DNA from: SZUA-368 sp028533045
GTDB taxonomy: Bacteria; Spirochaetota; Spirochaetia; DSM-2461
NCBI GenBank assembly: GCA_050031985.1
Contig: JBNAIG010000019.1
Coordinates: 186,001-250,000 of the forward strand
Direction of reading: 5' to 3'
DNA: 64,000 nucleotides
The translations under genes and the position numbers were made by a program. Of the stretch, positions 25,687 through 33,876 are shown in pieces (positions within the stretch are counted from its first letter, which is position 1; every line of letters begins with the position of its first letter). The notes beneath the pieces were generated by a model. That model did no database searches. It saw nothing but the letters and a program-made list of their open reading frames with translations, and was not told where the DNA came from.

Positions 25687-26682
25687 TGCTTTATTACGTC
25701 CGGCGTTCTTGGCTTGATAAAGGGCCCGATCGGCCCGTTGGAAGAGATCGCTTGCCGAGTCACCCGGTTTAAATTCCGCCACTCCCAGGCTTGTCGTTAT
25801 TTGAATGCCCTCTTCGAATTCAATTTGCTCAATGGATTTTCTGAGTTTTTCCGCTATGTTTATGGCTTCCCCTGCTTCTGTTTCGGGAAGAATGACAACC
25901 AGCTCATCTCCTCCCCATCGCCCGGCAAAATCGGTATTTCTGAAGAGCGATTTAAAAACAACGGCCGCTTTAACAAGTATCTCGTCGCCCATAAGATGGC
26001 CATAGGTATCGTTAATGGTTTTAAAATGATCAATATCGGAAATGATGAGTGAAAAAACCGAATTGTATCTGTTGGCCCGGTTAATTTCGTTTTCCAGGAG
26101 GGAATCGATCCGGTTTCTGTTATAGAGGCCTGTGAGTTTATCGGTTACAACGGCCGCTTCCAGTTCCCTGTAGGCCTCCATTATGGTTCTGGTTTTTTCA
26201 TTAACCATATTTTCCAGTTTTTGGGTTATGTTCTCTATCTCTTTTAGGGGATAGGATTCTCCCTCTTCGTGGACATCGGTGGGAAAGGATATGTGCAGAT
26301 GGGCAATTTCGACTTTTTCGTCCTTCGTGAGAGTCATAACCAGAGTTTCTCTTAAATGGTTTAGCGAAAAATCCTGTCCTTGGGCTTGTCCCTTTATGTT
26401 TAACTGATAAGCCGCCACGGCGCAATTCTCAGAGAGGAGAACAACCTTTTTGTTCTGAAGGGAGTAGGTAATTTTTGAGTCTACTTCTTCAATATCTCGC
26501 CTGAGCAGATCTTCGAAGGTTTCCCTTTTATAGGCCGTCTCATCCATACCCGTTCCGAAACCGGTTAGGTTCTCATTGAGCATAGCCCTGGTCCCCTCCA
26601 GGTCCCGGTGGATAAAGTAGGTGTCCAGGAATCGAACCAGGGCTTCTTCAAATAGCTGCTGCCGTGACTTTGAATGGTTCAT
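25672..26682 (-). CDS. Diguanylate cyclase with SnoaL/NTF2-like input domain
   Basis: 336 residues, soluble. Residues 1-140 look like a SnoaL or NTF2-like (cone) domain, with FLDTYFIHRDLEGT at the start and HLRETLVMTLTKDEKVEIAHLHISFP at the end. A coiled segment (about 150-180, NITQKLENMVNEKTRTIMEA) leads into GGDEF with DIDHFKTINDTYGH. The active loop is GGDEL at 257-261, Phe replaced by Leu, which still retains the catalytic acids. RNTD (248-251) is a correctly placed inhibitory I-site. It converges on the barrel gene. Probably makes cyclic-di-GMP in response to a small molecule bound by the N-terminal domain. Confidence 0.88.
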   Translation of the reverse strand: MNHSKSRQQLFEEALVRFLDTYFIHRDLEGTRAMLNENLTGFGTGMDETAYKRETFEDLLRRDIEEVDSKITYSLQNKKVVLLSENCAVAAYQLNIKGQAQGQDFSLNHLRETLVMTLTKDEKVEIAHLHISFPTDVHEEGESYPLKEIENITQKLENMVNEKTRTIMEAYRELEAAVVTDKLTGLYNRNRIDSLLENEINRANRYNSVFSLIISDIDHFKTINDTYGHLMGDEILVKAAVVFKSLFRNTDFAGRWGGDELVVILPETEAGEAINIAEKLRKSIEQIEFEEGIQITTSLGVAEFKPGDSASDLFQRADRALYQAKNAGRNKAALFG

Positions 26683-26748
26683 GTCCTAAAGTTTAACTCT
26701 TTTGTTGGGAATTTCAAATAAATACTCTTGGACCAGGACCTATGGGTT

Positions 26749-27600
26749 TTAAAGTATGGGCAGCCAGACCTCGGCCCAGTATTCACGCATTTTCTCATCT
26801 TTGGGAATGTAGTACTCCACCTGGGGCAGTTTTGCCAGTTCATGGCCTGTAGCGGGGAGCCATTCGGCGAAAATGCGGTGCCATGTATCCTGGAGTGCCC
26901 GGGGCATGGGGCCTTTACACTCAAAAATGGCCCACTTGCCTGCGGGGATTTCCCGTTCCTCAAATCGGCCTTTGTCTTGGCCCTTAAAGGGAACCGATAC
27001 GGAGTAGGTAAAGGTTTTGTCCGGCTGTTCGTCAAAACAGATCCCGAACATTTTACCGAAGTCGGACGAGTAGTTCCCCAGCTCTTTCGTCACGCCGGCA
27101 GCTACGATTTCCTGCCAGAACCGGGGAATCTCTTCGAAGTTTCTGTTGTCTTCTGTGGTGGTCGTGAGGGAGGTCCCCAATACGCGAAAGGCGTCCTTTT
27201 CTTCAATGCGATAGTTCATCTCAATGTCTCCTTTGATAGAAATTGAGAAGCCTATTTTATGGTAGGATTTGAGCTGATTGGCCTTGCCCTTCACCTGGGA
27301 GGGAGAGATGGCGTGGACCGATTTGAAGGCCCGGGAGAAGGCTTCAGGTGAGGAGTAGCCGTAGTCATAGGCCACATCAATCACTTTCTTTTCCCCGGAT
27401 ATCAAATCTTTTACGGCCAGAGTCATCCGTCTCCGACGGATGTACTCGCTTAGGCTGACTCCGGTAACCGCATCGAAGAGTCGGGTAAAATAAAGTCGGC
27501 TCAAGCAGGCCTTGTCACAGAGAACATCCATGTCGATTTCTCCACAGAGGTTTTCTTCTATGTAGTCCACGCAATCGGTCAGTCGCTCAATCCATTTCAT
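26749..27600 (-). CDS. AraC family regulator with GyrI-like effector domain
   Basis: 283 residues. Residues 1-105 are an AraC double helix-turn-helix: DMDVLCDKACLSRLYFTRLF and DVAYDYGYSSPEAFSRAFK. Residues about 125-283 form a GyrI-like/SOUL-fold small-molecule binding domain (FRVLGTSLTTTTEDN, KWAIFECKGPMPRALQDTW, QVEYYIPKDEKMREYWAEVW). This order, DNA-binding first, is typical of Rob- or MarA-like regulators such as BltR- or Rob-related proteins that sense toxic compounds. No transporter is directly beside it, so the target is not clear. Confidence 0.92.
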   Translation of the reverse strand: MKWIERLTDCVDYIEENLCGEIDMDVLCDKACLSRLYFTRLFDAVTGVSLSEYIRRRRMTLAVKDLISGEKKVIDVAYDYGYSSPEAFSRAFKSVHAISPSQVKGKANQLKSYHKIGFSISIKGDIEMNYRIEEKDAFRVLGTSLTTTTEDNRNFEEIPRFWQEIVAAGVTKELGNYSSDFGKMFGICFDEQPDKTFTYSVSVPFKGQDKGRFEEREIPAGKWAIFECKGPMPRALQDTWHRIFAEWLPATGHELAKLPQVEYYIPKDEKMREYWAEVWLPIL

Positions 27601-27678
27601 TCAGGCTTCCTTGAGATAAGGCTAACCGATTCTATCACAGTTCTCATGATAAAATCTGCTCAGTCAAATCAGCAAGGA

Positions 27679-28566
27679 CTACTCTTCTTCCCAAAGTACC
27701 AAGAGCGATGACAGGCACATATCTTCCCAGCTTGTTCCCGGGTAAACCGATTTAACGGAAATCTCAATTCCCCTGTTCCAATCCCACGGGCCTACCGGTA
27801 GTATGACCGGTTCCCGCTCGTCGGGGAGAGTAAAGACAAGAGATTCTTGACCGGGGGAAGAGAGTTCTATTTCTTCGGGACGGGCGTTTTTCTCAAAGAG
27901 ATCGGCCCGGCGGTAAACCCCGTTAAAGATTATGACTCTTTTTACCAGAAAATCCCATTCGTAGGAAGGTCGTATAGAGAGTGTGCTTCCCTCACCTTTT
28001 CCCGTCTCGCCTTCTGCCCAAAAATCGGAGAGACTCACATCGGGGGTTATGTTGCTTGCCGAATAAGTTATAGGACCGCTCGAGAGTTGTTCTGTGAGCT
28101 CCGAACTGGCGGTGACTTCATAGCTTTCCGAATAGAGGGGAGAGTTTGTGCCGGGGAGATCGGAGAAGATTTCCAGGATCTCCTTGTCATTATAGAGAAT
28201 GAGAATGTCCCCGGAGAAAAGATATTTGGCTGTGGATTTCTGGTCTGTCGGGTCTTGCCATCCTAGGGGGTTGTAGAATTCTTTTTGCCGGTAGTTCAGG
28301 TTAATCGTGCCGTATTCATGCCGCCCGAAAGGGGTTTCGACCACTCGAATATTATCCGTACTGTAGCTACCTTCCCGGTCTGTCAGGGATTCTCCCCCTT
28401 CCTGCGTCCAGTGGTATTCGCCTGCCGTGCCAAATTCGGCTTCCGTCATTGACGGATCGGGGAATGATACGAGTTGAAAGGAACGGCCTGCAAAGGATGG
28501 TTCGGCCCCTAAATTCAGTGCAAAAAATACAACGTATAATGTTAATAAGTGATATCTTTTTATCAT
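27679..28566 (-). CDS. Exported protein with possible NADase-type glycan-binding domain
   Basis: 295 residues with a signal peptide (to about residue 21, LNLGAEP). The N-terminal half is unassigned. The C-terminal 150 residues contain FNGVYRRADLFEKNARPEEI and ISVKSVYPGTSWEDMCLSSL, a pattern like the NADase-type glycan-binding (discoidin-like) domain found in many exported bacterial proteins. That domain call is tentative. The gene begins seven bases after the stop of the antiporter gene, so it is the third gene of the PTS IIA/antiporter operon, an unexpected partner. An AGGAA site stands before the ATG. Confidence 0.6.
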   Translation of the reverse strand: MIKRYHLLTLYVVFFALNLGAEPSFAGRSFQLVSFPDPSMTEAEFGTAGEYHWTQEGGESLTDREGSYSTDNIRVVETPFGRHEYGTINLNYRQKEFYNPLGWQDPTDQKSTAKYLFSGDILILYNDKEILEIFSDLPGTNSPLYSESYEVTASSELTEQLSSGPITYSASNITPDVSLSDFWAEGETGKGEGSTLSIRPSYEWDFLVKRVIIFNGVYRRADLFEKNARPEEIELSSPGQESLVFTLPDEREPVILPVGPWDWNRGIEISVKSVYPGTSWEDMCLSSLLVLWEEE

Positions 28567-28573
28567 GTAATTC

Positions 28574-30256
28574 CTATCCTAAGGCATCGGCCTTGCTTTT
28601 CATCTCCATCACCTGGAGGCTTAGTTTCTTGCGGGCGGTACGCTCTTCCAGAATCCCCAGGCAATTCCCTTCTTTATCGGTAAGTGAGAGAAAATCACGA
28701 TTGTTTTTTTTCATAAGCCCAAAGGCTTCTTCCGCCGGAGCTTCCACGGGGCAGGTCCCCATAAGGGGCAGCATTATATCGTGGGCCAAAAGGAAGGGGG
28801 AGAGCTCGGAGGCCACAAAGGTATCCTTAAGATTGTCTATGGTGATGATGCCTATAACTTTATGATCCCGGTTAACAACGGGATAGACCAGATCGTCCTG
28901 ATCGGAGAAAATATGAAGGATATCTTCGATCGTTCGGTTCTCTTCTATCATGGTAGTGTTGGTCATCAGGTCCTTGGCCTTGCTTCGGGCGATCAGGTCC
29001 TCTTCGGTAATGTTCAGCCCCGTTTCCCCCGCCTTGTCCACGGCGTATTTAACGCTGGGCGGTCCCAGGAGCTGTACCACGAAGGTTGTGGTGGTAACGA
29101 CCATAACGATGATGCTCCCCAGGGGCTCGGGGAAGGTCTGTCCGGCAATAACAGAAAGACCTACGGCCACACCGGCCTGGCTGAGGAGACAGAAGGGGAG
29201 GTACTTTTTAACCGTTTCCGGAGCTTTTGAGACAACCGCACCCATGGTGGCTCCCAGGAACTTTCCTCCCGTTCGTCCTACCAGAAAGAGAGCGGCCAGA
29301 ATGGCCACCAGGCCGTTAATCTGGCTCACATCCATTTTGGCGCCCACCATGACAAAGAAGAGCACGTAGATGGGAGGAGTAAATTTTTCTACCAGACCAA
29401 AGAGGTTCTTACTTTTCTTGGGGGAGTAGTTAACCATGAAGAACCCCATGGCCATGGCGCAGAGAATGGTGTCCAGGTCCAATACCTCACTCAGCCCAAT
29501 GATGAGCAGTATGATTCCCAGGGAGAAGACAAGGGTCTTGTCGTCATCGATATAGCCCCGAATCAGCTTGGAAAGCCCCCATCCCATGAGGGACCCAATC
29601 AGGATAGATCCGCCGATTTCCCACAGAAGCAAAAGAAGGCTCATGCCCAATCCGGCTGTGGCAGTTCCCATAAGAGCTCCCGCCACGCTGGTGGCTACCG
29701 CAAAAAGCAACAGCGCCACTCCGTCGTCCATGGCCACCAGACCCAGGACCGTGGATGTGAGGGGCCCCCGGGTTTTATTCTCCCAGAGGACATCTGTGGT
29801 CGCCGCCGGGGCCGTAGCCGAGGAAATTGCACCGAGAAGAAGCCCCAGAGCCAGGGCCAGGTTAAAGTCCTTGAAAATAAAATAGGCTCCAAAGGTAACC
29901 AGTGTCCCAACCACAAGAAAGGCTCCCATGGCTTCCAGAATCAGAATCCAGGCGAACTGGCTTCCGTATTTTTTGAGGGTTTTGATCTTTAGCTCCCCCC
30001 CTATCATGAAGCCGATAAGGGCCAGGGCAAAGGAGCTGAATCCTTCCAGGTCGGCAATGGACCTGGTGGTAATCAATTTAAAACCGGACTGTCCCAGGAT
30101 AATTCCAATGGCAATGTAGCCGACTACCTGGGGAATTTTCAGGCGCTGGAAAAGCCGTCCCCCCGCAGACCCGAGGAAAAGGACCAATCCCAGGAGAAGG
30201 ATTATGTTAAAATGCTCCGGTGAGAAGGACTGGAGGATGTGGTTAAACTCATTCAT
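28574..30256 (-). CDS. CPA2-type cation:proton antiporter with C-terminal CBS domains
   Basis: 560 residues. About 12 transmembrane helices with the CPA2/KefB features: GGRLFQRLKIPQVVGYIAIG, AISSATAPAATTDVLWE, TVLGLVAMDDGVALLLF, and SQAGVAVGLSVIAGQTFP. After residue 430 come two CBS motifs (AKDLMTNTTMIEE, HDIMLPLMGTCPVEA), which usually sense adenine nucleotides. It exchanges Na+ or K+ for protons in the inner membrane. It starts two bases after the stop of the PTS IIA gene, from which a GGGAG site serves its ATG. Pairing of IIA proteins with such antiporters suggests phosphorylation-dependent control. Confidence 0.93.
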   Translation of the reverse strand: MNEFNHILQSFSPEHFNIILLLGLVLFLGSAGGRLFQRLKIPQVVGYIAIGIILGQSGFKLITTRSIADLEGFSSFALALIGFMIGGELKIKTLKKYGSQFAWILILEAMGAFLVVGTLVTFGAYFIFKDFNLALALGLLLGAISSATAPAATTDVLWENKTRGPLTSTVLGLVAMDDGVALLLFAVATSVAGALMGTATAGLGMSLLLLLWEIGGSILIGSLMGWGLSKLIRGYIDDDKTLVFSLGIILLIIGLSEVLDLDTILCAMAMGFFMVNYSPKKSKNLFGLVEKFTPPIYVLFFVMVGAKMDVSQINGLVAILAALFLVGRTGGKFLGATMGAVVSKAPETVKKYLPFCLLSQAGVAVGLSVIAGQTFPEPLGSIIVMVVTTTTFVVQLLGPPSVKYAVDKAGETGLNITEEDLIARSKAKDLMTNTTMIEENRTIEDILHIFSDQDDLVYPVVNRDHKVIGIITIDNLKDTFVASELSPFLLAHDIMLPLMGTCPVEAPAEEAFGLMKKNNRDFLSLTDKEGNCLGILEERTARKKLSLQVMEMKSKADALG

Positions 30257-30258
30257 GG

Positions 30259-30708
30259 CTATTCTCCCGCTATCAGTTTGAGGATTTCTTCGCCTGCCGC
30301 CGCCTTTATCAAGGCTTCCCGGCGGGATTCGTCCTTGAGCTTTTCCATAATTTGGGAGAGGAGGCGGATATGCTGTTTATGCTGATTTTCCCCTGCCACA
30401 ATCATAACGACAAGGTTCACCGGAATCCCGTCGATGCTTTCGTAATCGTTTATCCCCTCCGGGCAGACGCCCAGGGCGGCGACGGGCTGTTCCACACCTT
30501 TATAGCGAATATGGGGGACGGCTATACCCATCCCTATACCGGTGCTCATAAGCTGTTCCCGGTAGAATATCTCCCGCTTGAGCTCCTCTTCTCCTGTGGC
30601 ACGTTTGGTGGCGAGCAGATTATCCATTAGTTCAATAAGAGCTTCGGTTTTCGTTTTTTCTTGCAGAACAAGGCAGTTTTCCTTGTGGAAAATAGTATTC
30701 AGGTCCAT
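30259..30708 (-). CDS. PTS fructose-type EIIA domain protein
   Basis: 149 residues, a single EIIA (fructose/mannitol/PtsN) domain. The phosphorylated His66 lies in GIAVPHIRYK, with STGIGMG just before it. No EIIB, EIIC or HPr gene is near, so it is a regulatory rather than a sugar-uptake protein. Its place as first gene of an operon with the CBS-domain antiporter fits regulation of ion transport, as PtsN does for potassium systems in other bacteria; that role is an inference. A second such stand-alone EIIA occurs at 56030. Confidence 0.93.
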   Translation of the reverse strand: MDLNTIFHKENCLVLQEKTKTEALIELMDNLLATKRATGEEELKREIFYREQLMSTGIGMGIAVPHIRYKGVEQPVAALGVCPEGINDYESIDGIPVNLVVMIVAGENQHKQHIRLLSQIMEKLKDESRREALIKAAAGEEILKLIAGE

Positions 30709-30860
30709 AAATCCCCTCTCTCTAGGCTATTTTAGATCATTATGTCCTTAAAAGTCCTTTTATGTCTATGCTTTATCCTCCTCTGATTTTAAATTTAAAC
30801 TTTTTCTTAATTTGCGTTTAAGAGACTTGTCTATCTCACTTTAATATATTAAAACATATA

Positions 30861-30880
30861 CATACCAACCGGTCGGTATG
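30861..30880. promoter_or_regulatory. TetR autoregulatory operator
   Basis: CATACCAACCGGTCGGTATG is a 20-base palindrome with a single mismatched pair. It ends at the base before the GAGGT ribosome site of the TetR gene, nine bases before its ATG. Its shape (ATACC...GGTAT) matches operators of TetR/AcrR-type repressors, so self-repression is very likely. Confidence 0.8.
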
Positions 30881-30888
30881 GAGGTAAA

Positions 30889-31479
30889 ATGGATACCAGA
30901 GAGAATATTTTAGATTTGACATTCAGGACGCTTCTGGAAGAGGGATATGAGAAGGTCTCCCTTAATAGCTTGATTCGAAAATCCCGATTAACCAAGGGAG
31001 CTTTCTATCATTACTTCCAAAGCAAGGATGAATTGATCGAGGAGGTCATCAACACCTATTTAATCAGTCAGATTGAGCAATTTGCCAGGGAGCTTGAGAA
31101 GGGGAAAGGAAGTACAACAGAGAAACTTTCTTCTATGGCGGAAAGAATTGAAATTATTTTGGGGCACCTTTTTCCTTCCGGTTCGGAAGAACAGGTTTCC
31201 GATTTCTTTTCCTTACTGATGGGAGTGGCCCGTGACAATGAAAATATACGGAAGATGGAAAAGAGAACGGCTCAAACAATCATAACTTTCATTTGTCACA
31301 TTATTGATGAAGGCAAGGCTGGAGGAGCCGTAAGAGATGAGGTGGAGGCAAAAGAAACAGCCCGTTTGATCTATTACAGTGTGAGGGGAACCATGATGGA
31401 GTGGGCCCTTCACAAGGAGGGATCTCTTAGGGAAAGGCTTGATGGAACCATAAAGGGCTTTTTATCGCTTATAGGTTAA
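30889..31479 (+). CDS. TetR family transcriptional regulator
   Basis: 196 residues. N-terminal helix-turn-helix: ENILDLTFRTLLEEGYEKVS, SLIRKSRLTKGAFYHYFQSKDEL, close to the TetR consensus. The C-terminal domain resembles the AefR/YsiA-like group in length but its ligand is unknown. The near-perfect palindrome overlapping its translation start implies autorepression; the Fe-S protein gene 41 bases downstream is probably under the same control. Both genes are more AT-rich than the neighbouring antiporter and oxidoreductase operons, a hint of separate origin. Confidence 0.92.
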   Translation: MDTRENILDLTFRTLLEEGYEKVSLNSLIRKSRLTKGAFYHYFQSKDELIEEVINTYLISQIEQFARELEKGKGSTTEKLSSMAERIEIILGHLFPSGSEEQVSDFFSLLMGVARDNENIRKMEKRTAQTIITFICHIIDEGKAGGAVRDEVEAKETARLIYYSVRGTMMEWALHKEGSLRERLDGTIKGFLSLIG

Positions 31480-31520
31480 AGCGGCTCTGAAGTCGTTTAA
31501 TTAAAAAAAGGATTTAAAAT

Positions 31521-32576
31521 ATGTTGGGAAAGCAAGAAGATATTTATACTGAGTTTATCTCTCATTACAAGGAAAAAGTCGTAACCTGTGCAGAGGATTC
31601 TCCCATGCAGGGATTTGAGTATTTCGACTGCCGGGAGTACAGGACAAAAATCAATGATAATACTCCTCTTATTGTAAAAAAGCTTACTTCCAATGGGGTA
31701 AAAGGTTTCTTCTCCGTGGCAAAAATAATGAAGGGCTGTATGGGGATGATGTTAAAAGCGACAAATCGTTCCTATAAAGAATTGGAACCATACTTGAGTG
31801 ATCTGGAGAAGGGAAAGGCTGTGGAAAGGACCGAGCATCCTCTTTTGGCCGATTATCCCAATAAGGATTTATGGGATGAGTTAAACCGTTATGCCTGGGA
31901 CAGGTGGCGAATCCTTTTAGGTTTTACCGAATTGACCGATCAGTTTGTTTTTAAGGGAAAATCGGTACTGTTCAGTCATGCCCTTGTTTGTATCCAGGAA
32001 ATGGATAAGGAAAAGATTGATCAGGCCCCCGACTATCCTGCCGGGGAAGAGGTTTTAGGGGTATATCGAGATTTGGGGGTGGCGGTAAATGATATAGCCC
32101 TTTGGCTTCGGACGAGAGGTATCCGTTCTCAGGCAAATCATCCCTTGGGTGGGTTAACCAATACGTCGCCCTTGGCAGCGAAGGCCGGTATGGGGTGGCA
32201 AGGTTGCAACGGCCTGTTAATTACTCCCCAATTCGGGCAAAGATTACGAATCGCTCCGGTTTTTATAGAGGGACAGTTTTTTGAGTATACCGATAGCAGG
32301 GAACACGATTGGATTGAAGCATTTTGTGCCAAATGCGGCAAGTGTCTAAGAAGTTGTCCTACCGGGGCCATCTACAAAGAAAAAGTTGACTCCCAACGAG
32401 ATGTACCCGGCATAGACTCTATTCGAACATGCATTGATCGGGAAAAATGTTTTCCCTACTTTAACAAAACCTTAGGCTGCTCTGTATGTGTTAAAGTTTG
32501 TCCCTTCTCTCAAGGTCCCGATCGCTATGAAAAACTTAAGAAGGCTACTTTGAGAACTAAATCTCAATCCCGATAA
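31521..32576 (+). CDS. QueG-like double 4Fe-4S cluster protein
   Basis: 351 residues, cytoplasmic. The C-terminus has two ferredoxin-type sites, CAKCGKCLRSCPTGAIY and CIDREKCFPYF...CSVCVKVCPFS, as in epoxyqueuosine reductase and reductive dehalogenases ('4Fe-4S double cluster binding'). The middle part has the SQANHPLGGLTNTSPLAAKAG region seen in that superfamily. True QueG has a different N-terminal half, so this is a paralogous group whose reaction is unknown; a reduction under control of the TetR ligand is a fair guess. Its 3' end overlaps the ferritin-VIT1 gene on the opposite strand by 20 bases. Confidence 0.82.
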   Translation: MLGKQEDIYTEFISHYKEKVVTCAEDSPMQGFEYFDCREYRTKINDNTPLIVKKLTSNGVKGFFSVAKIMKGCMGMMLKATNRSYKELEPYLSDLEKGKAVERTEHPLLADYPNKDLWDELNRYAWDRWRILLGFTELTDQFVFKGKSVLFSHALVCIQEMDKEKIDQAPDYPAGEEVLGVYRDLGVAVNDIALWLRTRGIRSQANHPLGGLTNTSPLAAKAGMGWQGCNGLLITPQFGQRLRIAPVFIEGQFFEYTDSREHDWIEAFCAKCGKCLRSCPTGAIYKEKVDSQRDVPGIDSIRTCIDREKCFPYFNKTLGCSVCVKVCPFSQGPDRYEKLKKATLRTKSQSR

Positions 32577-33423
32577 AAACCCGCACCAGAACCCCGATTC
32601 CAAAGGAGAGGGCGGAAACACCCAGGCTCAGTCCGGCCATCTCCAGGAAGTGTTTGATAAAGGACATCTCCTTGGCAACGGAGATATAGAAGTTGAATAC
32701 GGCAATAATCAAAACGGCAATTCCCAGAGTCACGCCCAGAGCGGCTATAAAGTTTTCCATAAGCAGGAAGGGGAGAACCAGAAGTATTACTGTTATAATG
32801 TAGGCCATCCCCGTGTAAACCGAGGCGGTAAAGGCCTTGCTGCTGTTCTCTTCTGCCCGGTGGGAGAGGAATTCGGAGGACGCCATGGAGAGTGAGGCGG
32901 CAATACCCGTAATAAGACCGGTAAGGGCAATAAGATGGGTGTTCTGAAAGGCGAAGGTATAACCGGCCAGAGCCCCTGTTAACTCTACCAGAGCGTCATT
33001 CAGTCCCAGAACGATGGAGCCCACATATTCCAGTCGCTCTTCCTGAATCATCTTAAGGAGCTCCTGTTCGTGGCGCTCTTCATCGGCCAGAATCTTTTGG
33101 AAGCCGTCAATTTCATTTATCTCTTTGCTATAGGTTTTTTGGGCGGCTTCTTCCAGCTTTTCCACCATTTTAAGAACAAAGGTAAGCCCCAGAACGCGGG
33201 CGCAGATAACTACGAAGCGGGCATAGAAACGATTCGGTTTTACATCGACACCGGAGAACTTCTTGAACATTTCATAGTGCTGGGCCTCGTCCCGGGAGAA
33301 TTGTTCCAGAATCTTTCTGTTGTTCTCATCTTTTTCTATCTTTGCGAGCCTGCCGTAGAAGATACTGGCTGTGATCTCCTCTTTCTGAAACTGTTTGAGC
33401 ATTTTTAGCTTTTTGCCGTCCAT
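32557..33423 (-). CDS. Ferritin-like domain fused to VIT1/CCC1 membrane transporter
   Basis: 288 residues from ATG 33423, served by GGGAGAG; a GTG 36 bases upstream is less likely. Residues 1-135 are a rubrerythrin-like di-iron helical domain, with iron ligands in RDEAQH and ADEERHEQE. Residues 140-288 are a VIT1/CCC1 domain with five helices (GSIVLGLNDALVELTGALAG, SMASSEFLSHRAEE). The arrangement is that of MbfA-type proteins, which export or store iron or manganese and protect against peroxide. The ferroxidase domain would feed the metal channel. It is divergent from the ferredoxin oxidoreductase operon, whose iron-sulfur demand makes the neighbourhood sensible. Confidence 0.92.
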   Translation of the reverse strand: MDGKKLKMLKQFQKEEITASIFYGRLAKIEKDENNRKILEQFSRDEAQHYEMFKKFSGVDVKPNRFYARFVVICARVLGLTFVLKMVEKLEEAAQKTYSKEINEIDGFQKILADEERHEQELLKMIQEERLEYVGSIVLGLNDALVELTGALAGYTFAFQNTHLIALTGLITGIAASLSMASSEFLSHRAEENSSKAFTASVYTGMAYIITVILLVLPFLLMENFIAALGVTLGIAVLIIAVFNFYISVAKEMSFIKHFLEMAGLSLGVSALSFGIGVLVRVFIGIEI

Positions 33424-33529
33424 TCTCTCTCCCTTAATCCTTTTGCTCAATCCTACCACCGGCGCCCAAGGACTGTCTATAGACTTTTATTAAGAAGGGC
33501 ATGGCTGGAGTGGCTTAAGACAGCAGGGA

Positions 33530-33547
33530 ATAGTGTATTTACACTAT
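33530..33547. promoter_or_regulatory. Perfect palindrome in the VIT1 / VOR intergenic region
   Basis: ATAGTGTATTTACACTAT has perfect eight-base arms around TT. It is centred about 86 bases before the predicted start of the oxidoreductase transcript and about 115 before the VIT1 gene start, so it could serve either. The binding protein is unknown. Confidence 0.5.
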
Positions 33548-33589
33548 CATGACTGGCCTAATGATCTAATCGCCTTTTTGATGAATTTA

Positions 33590-33618
33590 TTGTCACTTTT
33601 GACAAACGGCTCTATAAT
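33590..33618 (+). promoter_or_regulatory. Strong promoter of the 2-oxoacid:ferredoxin oxidoreductase operon
   Basis: TTGTCA (33590-33595), 17-base spacer, TATAAT (33613-33618, perfect). Transcription would begin near 33625, leaving a 33-base leader with AGGGAG before the ATG at 33658. A second pair, TTGACA at 33599 with TATAAA downstream at 19 bases, overlaps it. Confidence 0.75.
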
Positions 33619-33657
33619 GTCAATATAAACTTTATAGACCAACTCCAGGGAGTGTTC

Positions 33658-33873
33658 ATGGCTAAAGGAAAAGTGACTTTTATTACGGATAGGTGCAAGG
33701 GCTGCGGGCTCTGTGTTAACGCCTGTCCCAAGGAGATTCTGGAAATAGACCGGACGACCCTCAATAAAAACGGATATCAGCCGGCCCATATAGCAAAGCC
33801 GGAAGAGTGCATCGGCTGTGCCGCCTGCGCCCTCATGTGTCCCGATCAAGTAATCACAGTGGAAAGGGAGTAG
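33658..33873 (+). CDS. 2-oxoacid:ferredoxin oxidoreductase, ferredoxin (delta) subunit
   Basis: 71 residues from ATG 33658, five bases after AGGGAG; an in-frame GTG at 33652 overlaps that site. Two 4Fe-4S motifs are complete: CKGCGLCVNACP and CIGCAACALMCP. It is the electron-accepting delta subunit of the four-subunit VOR/KOR type enzyme encoded by the next three genes, with three bases between it and the alpha subunit gene. It passes electrons from the thiamine site to free ferredoxin. Confidence 0.93.
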   Translation: MAKGKVTFITDRCKGCGLCVNACPKEILEIDRTTLNKNGYQPAHIAKPEECIGCAACALMCPDQVITVERE

Positions 33874-33876
33874 AGA

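Noticed and set aside
25083..25763. A 226-codon antisense frame opposite the DUF1302-like barrel gene
   Set aside because: No signal, domain or start site; a shadow of the Tyr/Asp-rich barrel gene.
30709..30860. Riboswitch or tRNA in the 150-base gap before the TetR gene
   Set aside because: The stretch is AT-rich with only short repeats (TAAAAGTCCTTTTA) and no known RNA fold that I can recognise.
31521..32576. Calling this gene epoxyqueuosine reductase (queG)
   Set aside because: Only the Fe-S double-cluster part fits; the N-terminal half lacks the QueG pattern and no tRNA modification gene is near.
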